This document shows, in pieces, positions 42,001-52,307 of a DNA stretch of 64,000 bases. Made by a program: the position numbers and the translations under genes. The DNA is from Apus apus (taxonomy: Eukaryota > Chordata > Aves > Apodiformes > Apodidae), in assembly GCF_020740795.1 (NCBI RefSeq), contig NC_067290.1, forward strand, positions 18,175,001-18,239,000, given 5' to 3'. Below the pieces are notes generated by a model. It worked only from the letters and a program-made list of their open reading frames with translations, searched no databases and was not told where the DNA came from. Within the stretch, counting starts at the first letter, position 1, and every line of letters starts with the position of its first letter.

Positions 42001-45000
42001 CAAAATACAAGAGCCTTAAAAGAAACACTTTATACAAATTTATTTGTAGTATTCTCCAAAGTAGCACATCTAGCAGCTTCAGAACAAATTTTGTGTTTCA
42101 AGTGAGGTGTTGTTCTTTGTAAGCTGCTGAATTCTTTGTAGTAACTCCACAAAGAACTAGAAGTGGATGCATTTCCAGTCTCCCTTTCTAGCACTTCATT
42201 TGTTGCTTAGGCATCTGAACTGATGCCTTAAGATTCTCTCTGACTATGGAGTCCTTTTGTAGTCATCCTATTTGCATGTGTTATCAGAGTGTGATGACTT
42301 GATCCTGAGTCAAACCCAAAGTCCGTATAGCCCAGTCTCTTTTCTCTAATCCTGCTGTTTATGTGCTCTGAAGAAGCATTGCTACAAGGCTACAAACCAG
42401 TGTTTCTGCAAGTTCTACTGCATCAGGGTTTTTGAGTGTGTATGAGAGTAACAGTTCCTAGAAGGCCCTAATGGCTGCAGCCACTCTCTGAGGCTGGAAG
42501 GATGGTCTGATTGGAGCTGTCCTACTGCATGTGTGTGCACAAACACATGCCCACTTTCATTCAGGTTCCTTCCTTAGCTTCAGTGGTTGAGACTGTAATC
42601 TACTTCTATCCCTTATCTTAACCTCAGCCTGTTTTCCCTCCCTTTAAGATTAAAGCTTTGCATTAAGAAAGACTGGAGCTGTAATTGCATTTGCCCATTC
42701 TGAAGGGTCCTCAGGATGGTGGTGTGATGCACAGCTGCTGGAGAGGCACTCCTCCTGCTGCTGCATTTTGGCATCTGGTTCTTCTTTTGCTGCTCTTACC
42801 AGTGGTGTTGCTGCCCAATTTGCATTGCAGTACAACACAGTTTCTTGCTTTAGAAGAAACTAGAAATGTCTCAGAGGTGAGATGAAATACCTCATTGTGT
42901 GTCCCAGCACGTGTGGTGATTTGCATGGGGGACTGATGTGTCAACAGTTCCCTTCTTGCTCTCCTCTTAATTCCTAAGAAGTCAGTGAAAGTGTGAAACC
43001 TGTTGTGGCTTCATGAAAACCCTGCTGTAGGGCTTCTGAATGCCTGGTGGTCTTTACGAGTGAGGGTCTTTGTGTCAATGTTTAAACAAGCTCACTTTGG
43101 CTTTTTGTGGGAATAAGTTTGGTTGTGCAGGGAGAAGCAAACAGGCAGTGAGCAGAGCAATGCCATCATTGGCTGAATAAGAAGGCTAATGATGCTTTAT
43201 TCAATGTTGGTGTTTTTTTAGATGGTTGCCTCCTGTCCTGGTTTAATTCCTCCTGACATCTGACTATTAGGTGACAGTCTTGAAGATTTGCACTTCTGCA
43301 GTGAGACCTCCCACAACTCTGCCACTCCTGAGAGAGGACCAATTTCAGATTGGACCAAGATGAGGAAGAACCACAAGCTAAAATGAAGATCCTGTGGAAG
43401 GCTTGCAGTTGCTGCCTTTGTATGTGGTGTGTTTTTTAACAGTGCTCCCCTGCTAAGGCCAGACTTAAATGTTCTAGCTCTGAGTGCTCATTTCTAATCT
43501 CCTTTAGCCACTTTGCACCTGCATGGTGTAGTTTCATTGGGCATAAATGGCTTTGGAGCTGTTCTACCTCTGCAGAGGAGAAGAATTAAGGTACCTCTGG
43601 GAACAGGTCATTCTCTTTGGCTTGCCATTTCTGTATCTAAGGACCAGAAGCACATGAGGTCTACCTGATGTATTAGTCTTCAAAGAGTATTAACTTAACT
43701 ATGGGAATGCCAGCTGCATTTGTGAGCATTGTTGGGATGGAGATTCTTAGTTTGGTCTAAATGGATTTAAAAAAATGTTTAGTACTAGTTCAGATGAGTG
43801 ATTTGCTTGGTTGCTGCCCTGGCAAATGTAAGGCATGTTTCTATTTGTTTTTAATAAGGCTTGTTATCTGATCTGATCAACTAGGAAGGTGAGAGAGGAG
43901 ATGCTGGAGGGGTTGCTGGCGTAGTTAAATGGAGAATATTATGTGGCACTTTGCTACTCGTTGTGGGTAACCTGAGTCAGAAGCAGGTCTCCTCTTCCTG
44001 GAGTGAGAAGATGAAAATCTGAACTGTGTTTTTGAGGCAACCTTGTTGCCTCAGATGTTGGTGATGACTTGAGAGTTAAAGCTGTGCTGGGAATATACAA
44101 GCCCTTTGGCAGGCACTTGTTATTTAGCAGAATTACTGCATTTTGGGCTCATGTGCGCCTGCTGATGGCACTAATCTCCATGTTAGGAAACAAAGTACCA
44201 GCTGTGCCCCATCCTATTTGTACTATTTTAGCCACATGGATGTTCATCCATTTAATTTGGAAAATTTTCTCTGCACTCATCAACAGGCAACTGAAATTGC
44301 CACATTTATTCTGGTTTTGCTTTGAAAATGACAGATGCTACATTACTGTAAAGCATGGTGAAAGTGTTTTCTAGCGCTGGTTTTGTCTCATTTTGAGTGT
44401 TTGATATATAAGCTGTTAATGCTGATGTGTGAAGCTACTTCAGTAAGGTTTGCTCCTTCTCCCATAAAGTCAGAAAGCTTCCACTGGGGGACTAGTGCCA
44501 TTTATGCTTAGGCCAAGGACATAGAAACCATGCTGTGACTCAGGAAGGGGAAGAGTTGGCATGCGTGATCCACAACTACACACAGATGTGTTATGTGCTG
44601 GTTATTACTTTTTCTTAATAATGTGACTTTTTTCCCAGCCTGAATAATTCAAAGGAACAATACTGTTGTGAGCATCCAAGAAGCTTGTAGCCTTCTCTGT
44701 CCTATGGGTATGTGGTGTTTGTGCTGGTTCCAGTGTAGATATTTTAACAGGATAAATACCAAACTGTCAACCAAGTCTTGTGTGTCAAGTGTGAGCCTGG
44801 CACAACTGCTTCTCTTGTCATGTCTCACCATGTTCAGGGCTGTGGTACAATTTTCCAGTGTGATGCTGGAGCCTTGTTCCCATTCCTTGACCTCATGAGC
44901 CAGCTGTGCTTGGGGTCACTGACAGGGGCAGAGACTGTCCCACTGTGCTGCTTATCAGGGCCCTGAGACCCAAAGGACCTTGTTAATACAGGCACTGCTC

Positions 45001-45282
45001 TGTCACACCTGCCAATGGCCACTCGCGTCACCTTTCTAAAACCTGAGACCCTGTCACTGTTTGCAGTAGGAAAGCTGGCACTTAGGGAGCTTAATGAAAA
45101 GACTTGCAGGGCTGGGACAGAACGGGAGTGCTTGTGTCAGAAAATGCTTGTGGAGACCTTGTGTTGAAATTCTAACTCCCTTTTCAGCCCTGCTTCATTG
45201 TGCCTTTGGGTTTTGCCTTAAAGCTGCATTCTGTGGCACCTTCTTTGTGACATGTTGTTTAGCAACCCTTGATAAAGTTGTG
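39035..45282. other. Intergenic, no gene recognised
   Basis: Noncoding sequence. A short A/T inverted repeat lies near 40597-40620 and a TG-rich inverted repeat with 8-bp arms near 42527-42550. Nothing coding is recognised. Confidence 0.65.
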
Positions 45283-45346
45283 TTTGAGGGGTGATTTGGG
45301 CTAGGTGCTCTCCAGAGGTCCAGTCCAGCATCAATTATTCTGTAAT
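45283..45346 (+). mobile_element. Probable CR1 LINE 3'-end fragment (plus orientation)
   Basis: The stretch gatttgggctaggtgctctc, followed by cagaggtcca and atcaattattctgtaat, resembles the CR1 3' end, in which a 'ggactagatgatctc...aggtccc' segment precedes ATTCTGTGATTCT-type octamers. It is more diverged than the copy at 5678 and lacks clear octamer repeats. The left boundary is uncertain. Confidence 0.6.
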
Positions 45347-46104
45347 ACAGATGCACAGAGAGATGCCAACAAAGTCTTCTGGAAAGAATAAATGAAGCAA
45401 AAACTTCTAGCCTTATTGAAAAAAACAATGGCACAGAAGAAAATCTTGTGGTAGTATGTATAGCAAGGATCAGTCTTTCCCTACTAGAGATGGTTTTTGG
45501 GGATTTTTGGAATGGAAATACTGAAAAAGGCTCATCAGTTGATTGCCAAAACAATCATGTAGAGGCTTGCCTCTGCCTTGAGTTCAGTTTGTGGAGAGAA
45601 GCCTGTGGAGTTCTTGGAATGAGAGTTAAAATTCAGTAGAGCAGAGAAGATTTTTCTGGAATAAGTTTGTAAAATTGGCTGTGTTGTCACATTTGTCATC
45701 TGCACTTGCTGGACCTTATGGTGTAGCTGAGTTGTGTTTCTGATGGAAATTATTTGAATGTGACCTTAATGCTTTCCCTTTGGCTGCCACCTCAAGCCCT
45801 AAGGACCACTACATGTTGGGTGCTTACATTTAACTAGAGCTAAGCAGAAATTTGACAAACCTTGGGTGCCTTCATTTTGCAGCCTTTTGATTTACATTTA
45901 TTAAACAGTTATAGCTGGATTTGCCTTTTGGGGAGCCTTTGTTTATGGCATTCTAAGCTAACAAAGCCCAGCTAAGCCGAAGGATGGATTATTGAAAATC
46001 AAAGCTAGCTCTCCTGCCAGGGACAATGGAATCCCGCCTGGTCCGAGCCTCGCTGTGACACCTGGGAGGCCCACACTCCAATATGATAAAGTGTTTTCTT
46101 TGAG

Positions 46105-46121
46105 AGGTCACCAAAAGTTCA
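46105..46121 (+). promoter_or_regulatory. DR5 retinoic acid response element candidate
   Basis: AGGTCA and AGTTCA are arranged as a direct repeat with a 5-bp spacer (ccaaa). The classical RAR-beta2 element is GGTTCA-ccgaa-AGTTCA. The second half-site is identical to it and the spacer differs at one base. DR5 elements bind RAR/RXR heterodimers. The site lies about 6.2 kb downstream of the PDZRN3 stop codon. The motif is plain to see. Its activity and target gene are unknown. Confidence 0.55.
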
Positions 46122-46656
46122 CTTTTACAGAGAAGTTCTTATTCTCAATTAATGGGGCTCCCTGTTGCATGGTACTGCAGTTGCTTAACATAAAAAGGAT
46201 GAATTGTCAAAGAAATTACCTTTAAAGTTCCTCCCTGGCAAACTTATCTGAAAGGACAGACCAAGTGTTCTCTCCTGGCCAGACTGAGTGGTCCACGACC
46301 CAGCCACCCAAGCTATCATGCCCTTTTGCCCTTCTGCAGTTTAGGATTTGTTGGCATTTTGATTCTGAGCTCTCATTTCTGGGCAAGGGTCATTCTGTAG
46401 GGTTGTTATTTTATAATAGAATCTCCTACCTGGGTTTCAGAGCAAGCCATTTAATCTTTTTATGCCATGGAAACAAAGACATCTCCCATCTTTAGGGGAT
46501 TTTTCTACCACTAGCAAGGCAGATTTATAATTTAACATGGAATATTATGTGCTTATCGTATCCTATGTGAGATGGACTAGGTCCTTTCTTAGTCCTTAAG
46601 AACTAAACACAAAATCAAAACGTATAAGCAGAGCCAGACTTGGGATTTTTTCAGTG

Positions 46657-46688
46657 AATTACATGTGTTACTTCCTGCACATGTAATT
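46657..46688. repeat. Perfect inverted repeat, 11-bp arms, 10-nt loop
   Basis: The arms aattacatgtg and cacatgtaatt flank ttacttcctg. It could form a hairpin or be a paired binding site. No transposon structure surrounds it. Confidence 0.75.
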
Positions 46689-49600
46689 GATCCCTAGACA
46701 TAGCTGGGCCCAGGCCCAAGTGAAAGACTATGGGGGTTATTCTTTCTGGTCCCTTCCTGACTTAGCTGACTCATTTTTCCCAGAAAGAGGAGAGATGGGA
46801 GCAGGGTGTAAGAAGCACATGACCTAAAGCCAACATCAACCAACATCAACAGCTGGGAGAAATAGATATGGCTTGTTTGGGCTTCCTTTAACTTGATTTC
46901 TCTTGTGTACATAGAAGTGGTTGAAGAAGATATGGGAGAATATATGCATTATGTTTTTGTAACTTAAAACTGAATTGGAGCATTGTTACCAGGTCATTAT
47001 TTTTGCTCATAATTGATTTGGTTAGACCTCCTCAAAGAAACATTTTGTCTCAGAAGATGACAGTTTTTCACAGGGAATTGGTAAACTTCATTCCCAGTTT
47101 GGACTTAAGCAGTAAAGAGCATTGTTGTCATGTCTTAGATCCATGTTGTTGATACAGTAAAGAAGGTAGCAGAACTCAGATGAAGCTCTAATTCCAAATA
47201 TTCAAAACTGGCAGATTGAATCCAGTAGACAAATAGCTTTCTATTAATTTTGATTTTGTGTTTTCTACCTAGTTTTCCTAGTAGGCAATTACATCTTTTA
47301 TGCTACAGAAAGCAGGATGATTCCAGTGTCTTGGGCATTTTAGGATTCCTGCAAAGAAGCTGTAGGATCCAGTTGAGAGGGTTGACACAAGAACCCTTCT
47401 GAGCAGAGCATGCTAACATGTGAGCCTGGCCATTAGAGGACTTATCATCAGTCCTGCAATAGAAATAGTTGCATAATTATTTTGCAACATGAGGTCTGAC
47501 ATGGATCTCCCAGAAGGTACAGGTTGGGGTGGCTGTATGTTGGCAGAGCTGCAGGATGATGTTTTTAAGCACTGACCATTAGAGGGTATGTGGGAGATGC
47601 ATGAGCAGCAGAGAAGAAATTTCTTCTCTGATATGCAAAGCTGTGATGGCCCTTTTCTTCATATCCTTCACTAGTACAAATTAAGATAACTATGTAAGTT
47701 AATAGTCCATTTTCACATTTTCTGAGACTGCTGAATGTCTTTCAGAACACAAGTGGACCCTTGTACTAAAGCCTCATGCCTGAGCATGAAATTATCCAAA
47801 CTAACCTCTATGTATAAGCTCCCCTTATTTTTTTAATATATAATACATAGCACTGTCTTGACTACCAATTATTATTGGTCTTTCCATTGGCGAGTCTTCT
47901 GTTTCTGATGATTTGAACTGGGAGTGAGAAGCTTTCCCCACAGAAGCCTCTGAATCTGGTACCACTTTGTGTCATGACAGACACTTAGAGAAAAGAGGCA
48001 TTAAGTCTGTATGTTTGCATTTGAACAGCGAACACCTCTTCATAAAGCCTGCATAGCTGAGAAGCTGTACTCATGCAAGAAAGCCAGCTCTCCTCCAGAT
48101 TAATGCTGGCTGGAGGCCCACAGAAATAAAGCTGCTGAGATGAAAACCTGAGGAGAATCTATTATTTTGTAACATTAAAGAATTTACATTTAAGAAAAGC
48201 ATGGGCCTAGACTGGAGGTACAGCATCTGCTGTGACAATTTCTGACTTATTTTTGTTTTTCGGGTTTTCTCTCTAATTAGTTTATGTTCCAATAAATCCT
48301 TTATACAATGTCTGCTTGAAAAACAATTGAAAATAAAACAAAAAGAGGAGTTTAAATTGCTTATAGCTTGCTTTGTATGGCTTCCAGGCATTTGAGCAAT
48401 TTTGCTAACAAGTATCCTGTAACCTATTTCCAAAGGCCACTAGCAGATAATTATATTTGGTTAATTTACATACTTTCGGTTTATAATCCTAATTAGTTCT
48501 CCAACCAGTAGTCCCTAGGCAATATGTAGTCTTACCTCATTTTATTTGCCATCCCTAATGTGCAAGTTCTCTTCTTTTAATTTACAAAAAAACACTGTTA
48601 GGTTTGGTTCAGGGCTTTCCCATTTCAGTGCACATCTAAACTGGGTGATTCCACGCTGATTTAAACCCTATTTGCAAATTAGTACTTTACATTTTTATAG
48701 ATCTGGCATCTGGGAGTTGTTCTGCAATTTAAGGAAACTGACCCTAGTTTGACACAGAACTACTTTTCCTTGCAAAGAATCAGGCCAAATTCTGCACCAG
48801 CCTTTATCCTTGGCATCCTCTTTACATCTCTGGTTCACTGCAGGGGCATATGTGGCCTCAAGAATGGAGACTGATGTGTTGGTCTGGAACTCTGTTATAC
48901 TGCTAATATGGCAGAAGAAAAGATGGGATGTGGGGCAGCGGGAATGAGTAACAGCTCCATGAGGGCCTCTGGGGAGCTATGCACCAGCTCTGTAAGAGGC
49001 TCTGGAAAACCATTTGGACTGTCTGGCAATTGCTTGTTCCCTGTTGGTGTGTTTAGGATCTCTCCCCATGTACGTATCATTCTGGGATCAGTTTTCACCC
49101 AAGCTTGTGGTTACACTCAGTGAAGTGGCTAAGGAGGAAGGGAAAGGGAAGAGGATGGAAATGAAGATTTGTACTTTCAGGTGAGCAATGCTCCCTTTAG
49201 TTACTTCCAAGTTTAAATGAACTTCAAAAAACCCTTGGAATCAGCCTCCCCAGTGGAAGAAGCATACCTCCTAGTACTGATCCCTGCAGGGGACTGACTC
49301 AGTGGGGTTGAAGCTGGGTCAACATCTTGCTGTGGGACAGGGCCCTGCTCCCAGGCTGTGTGGATGGCTCTGCAGGGCTTTGCAGCAGCTGGTGGGGTGT
49401 GTTGAGTTTCAGGGAAAGCCTGCAGGAAGACAGGAGACAATCCCCACTCTTGTGTGGAGATTTCTTGCATGAGATGTCCTGTAGGCAACTAGAACAATTC
49501 AGTTATCTTATAAGCACTGGGGTATGGACTATAACGCAATTTTTAGAATGGCTGTTGGATAAAATATTTCCTCTTGGGCACCAAAGGCTGCCTTCTAGCC

Positions 49601-51450
49601 TAAGTCATTTCACTGTAATGAGGCCAGGTTTGGAGTAATGCTATGGTAATTCCCAGTGTCTCGTTGCAAGCAATAAACCAACCAAAATCTCCTTTTCCGA
49701 CATTAGATGCTTCAATAAAGCAATGAAAAAGTGTGTGATAACTGAGAAAGGAAAAGGAAAATCTGCAGTTTGCAGAACTTCTGCCCAGATTTCCAGGATA
49801 ACTGATGCAATCTGTTAATAAATCATAACTCTCAAGGAGAGACATGACTTTTAACTGACCAAAATGACAACAAATGTTTAGTGAGGAAAAACTCAAAGGT
49901 GTGAGAATAATTCTTGGCCAATAATTTTATTTCAACTTTTTAAATAATGTAAATTTTATACTGATGATGCTTTGATGTAATTTCTACACATCACACTTGA
50001 ACTCCCAAATACATTTCTGCTGTTACACACGTGCATACAATGCTCAGCATTTCTATAATTTATGCCTGAAGGAACCATCACCTGTGAAGTTATTCCAAAG
50101 GAGCCTATTTTTATGAGGAAAACCTTGATGACAATTCTGCCTCATTAGAAGCATTTCAAATCTTACTCTTGTATTTCCAGGTAGACTAAAGATGGCTTAG
50201 CTGTCTTACATGCCTGGTTTAAGGATTGACATCCCACATTAATCACAGTTCTGCTCTGAATTCCTGAATTTTAGGAGGGGCAATATTTTACTATGACTCT
50301 CACACCCATGATTGGGATTAACAACATGAATTCAGAGTAAAGGAGATTTGAGATGGAGATAACAAATGTCTCATGTTGAAGGCAGTGTGTTGTGAAAATC
50401 ATGTATTTTTTTCCTACTGTACCACTCATGATGATAATGGCTGATGGGATGTCAGGTGAAATCCTGAGTAAATTAGAAGATCTTTCATAGACTGCAGTAG
50501 GACTAGTATTTTTTTCCCAAAGGAAAATATTGTTTGAAGATAAATTTAGAGAGGCTTATTGAGTGACAGACTTCAAGGGGCAGTGACAATTTACATGGGG
50601 AGACGAATTTCTGAGTATGTAAAAGACTTCACTGTGCAATATGGTAGACATACGTTCAGTGATAATTCAGTGTTAGTCCACAAAGGGAAGGGAAAAAAGC
50701 CTAAATGAATACAGTGTTTGCTTCTTTAATAGACAAAATAGGCACTCAGAAGCTTTTAATCTCTCCCCTTCCAACTTTTCACTTTTATAATATTTTTTTC
50801 TCCATATAGTTATGATGGAAGAGTTCAGAACAAAAATTTAGAAGGGTTGGGGAGCAAGTTTTTTGTGGGGGTAAGGTGAAAAGGAAAAGGGGATTGAGAA
50901 TCTGGGAGTAATTTATAATGACTGTACTTCACCCACCAGACCATTCCAATTTATGTCTGAATACTTAATCAGAAATAGATAAGAAGAAAAGAAGATACCT
51001 CTTTGACATTTAGTCTGTCTTTTTCACCATGTATTTTAATTTATGTATTTATTTGCTTTAATCTATATATTTTAATCTCGATATTGTCTGGTTTTAATGC
51101 CAACCCACATAGAATTTTGTATATACCACTAAGAAACCACAAACCAAAGCAGAACAGGAGGAGTCCTACTTCTTTCTCACTTGCAGGTCATCTTAAATGC
51201 CTTGTAAATTGAAGATATGCCTTGACTGAGTCTACATATTTCTACTTCAATCTTGCCTCTTCCCTCAAGAAAACCTCAAACTAAATTCCCCCCAAAGTCA
51301 GGATGCAGATTTTCCCATTAGGTTTGACTCCAGTGGGCTGGCCAGGAATTTCTGCAGCACAGGAGCTACCCTTGAGGAACGAGTACTCTGTGTGATGAAT
51401 CCAGAAGGAAGTAAAAAGATTTTAAAATAGTTTGAAATAGAAAACAATAA

Positions 51451-51456
51451 TTTATT
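51451..51456 (-). promoter_or_regulatory. Poly(A) signal AATAAA for PDZRN3
   Basis: This is the first canonical AATAAA on the minus strand after the stop codon. A TG- and T-rich stretch (ttattgttttctatttc) follows it, as expected downstream of a cleavage site. Later AATAAA copies on the same strand, for example near 51047 and 49926, could serve longer 3' UTR forms. Confidence 0.6.
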
Positions 51457-51983
51457 TTACTTCATTTTACTTTTTAACGTTTGGAGCCAATGATGATTTC
51501 ATGAAACTGCTTTTATAATTCAATACATTCAAATCTATAAAGCAAACAGTTACTATTATGGGCTTTTCAAATTCTGCAAACTGTCTTTTATATAAACAAA
51601 TCAGCTGTACATGCACGGTTCTTCAATAGGTTGCAACATTTGCAAACATGCTTTTAAACCCTTTAAAACTGAAGAATTGTGTGCTTTGCCTCAGGCTTTT
51701 CAGATGAAACCTATATACTTTCTTCAGAAACCTTAAAAAGAAAAATGTTTAAATGTTGATCATAACTCTAAAACCTGCTGTTTGATAAATGTTAAATATT
51801 ACAAGAGAATGACTCTAATTCTGAGTTCAGACTTTGAGCTAAATATTAATAAACAGCACTCTGTGTAGAAGTGAACAACAGCAAAATAATATCACAAAAT
51901 ATGGTTTCACAAAAAGTACGTATGTGTGGTTGCTCTTGTGGGTTTTTTGCATCTTTTTAGGTAAAGAAAAGCATTTGGTACCT

Positions 51984-51989
51984 TTTAAT
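51984..51989 (-). promoter_or_regulatory. Possible proximal poly(A) signal ATTAAA
   Basis: An ATTAAA variant hexamer lies about 320 nt after the PDZRN3 stop codon. If used, it would give a short 3' UTR that keeps both Pumilio-type sites but loses the distal AU-rich part. This six-base match may be chance. Confidence 0.25.
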
Positions 51990-52221
51990 ATGAATATAGT
52001 TTAAGCAAATTACCTGTGTAAGTATGGTTAATATATTTCTGATATTTAAACACTTCATGTAAAAGGTAACAAGTAAAAAAGTACAATCAGTATTCCAAAA
52101 AGCACTGCTAATATTGCCTTTGAAGGAGATGGGCAAGCTTCCTCTCCACTTTATAATGGAGATCCTGGCACCCACAGTTGTAGAGTTCAGTATTTGAACT
52201 ATAAACTTGATGACTGTATCT

Positions 52222-52229
52222 TATATACA
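52222..52229 (-). promoter_or_regulatory. Pumilio response element TGTATATA in 3' UTR
   Basis: This second exact TGTANATA match lies about 79 nt after the stop codon on the transcript strand, 61 nt after the first. Two sites this close to the stop codon are more than expected for a random octamer of this kind. Confidence 0.55.
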
Positions 52230-52282
52230 AAACTCTTGCCACATTGAACGAGGCATTGATTTCTACCCCAATGGTAGTGTTT

Positions 52283-52290
52283 TATGTACA
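52283..52290 (-). promoter_or_regulatory. Pumilio response element TGTACATA in 3' UTR
   Basis: On the minus strand, TGTACATA begins 18 nt after the PDZRN3 stop codon. It matches the PUM1/PUM2 consensus TGTANATA exactly. Such sites usually shorten mRNA life or repress translation. Binding here is inferred from the motif. Confidence 0.55.
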
Positions 52291-52307
52291 TAATTTAGCA
52301 AGGGTGA

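Larger units (their letters stand above)
45347..51429. other. Intergenic flank downstream of PDZRN3
   Basis: About 6 kb between the CR1 relic and the PDZRN3 poly(A) signal. It contains the DR5 element at 46105-46121, an 11-bp-arm inverted repeat at 46657-46688, a 10-bp direct duplication near 46831-46851 (ccaacatcaa twice) and two CTAATTAG sites at 48273 and 48489. Open frames at 48071-48433 (minus) and 48908-49638 are short and unrecognised. Confidence 0.65.
51430..52307 (-). other. PDZRN3 3' UTR
   Basis: AT-rich noncoding sequence runs from the stop codon to the first canonical AATAAA on the minus strand, about 0.87 kb downstream. This length is similar to what I recall for mammalian PDZRN3 transcripts. 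It contains Pumilio-type sites close to the stop codon, a possible proximal ATTAAA signal at 51989-51984, and long AT-rich stretches with several AUUUA cores. The exact cleavage site cannot be read from sequence and is placed about 20 nt after the signal. Confidence 0.7.

Noticed and set aside
48071..48433. A 120-codon minus-strand frame downstream of PDZRN3
   Set aside because: It has an AT-rich, low-complexity codon make-up and no recognisable protein. Noncoding constraint is a likelier explanation if the block is conserved.
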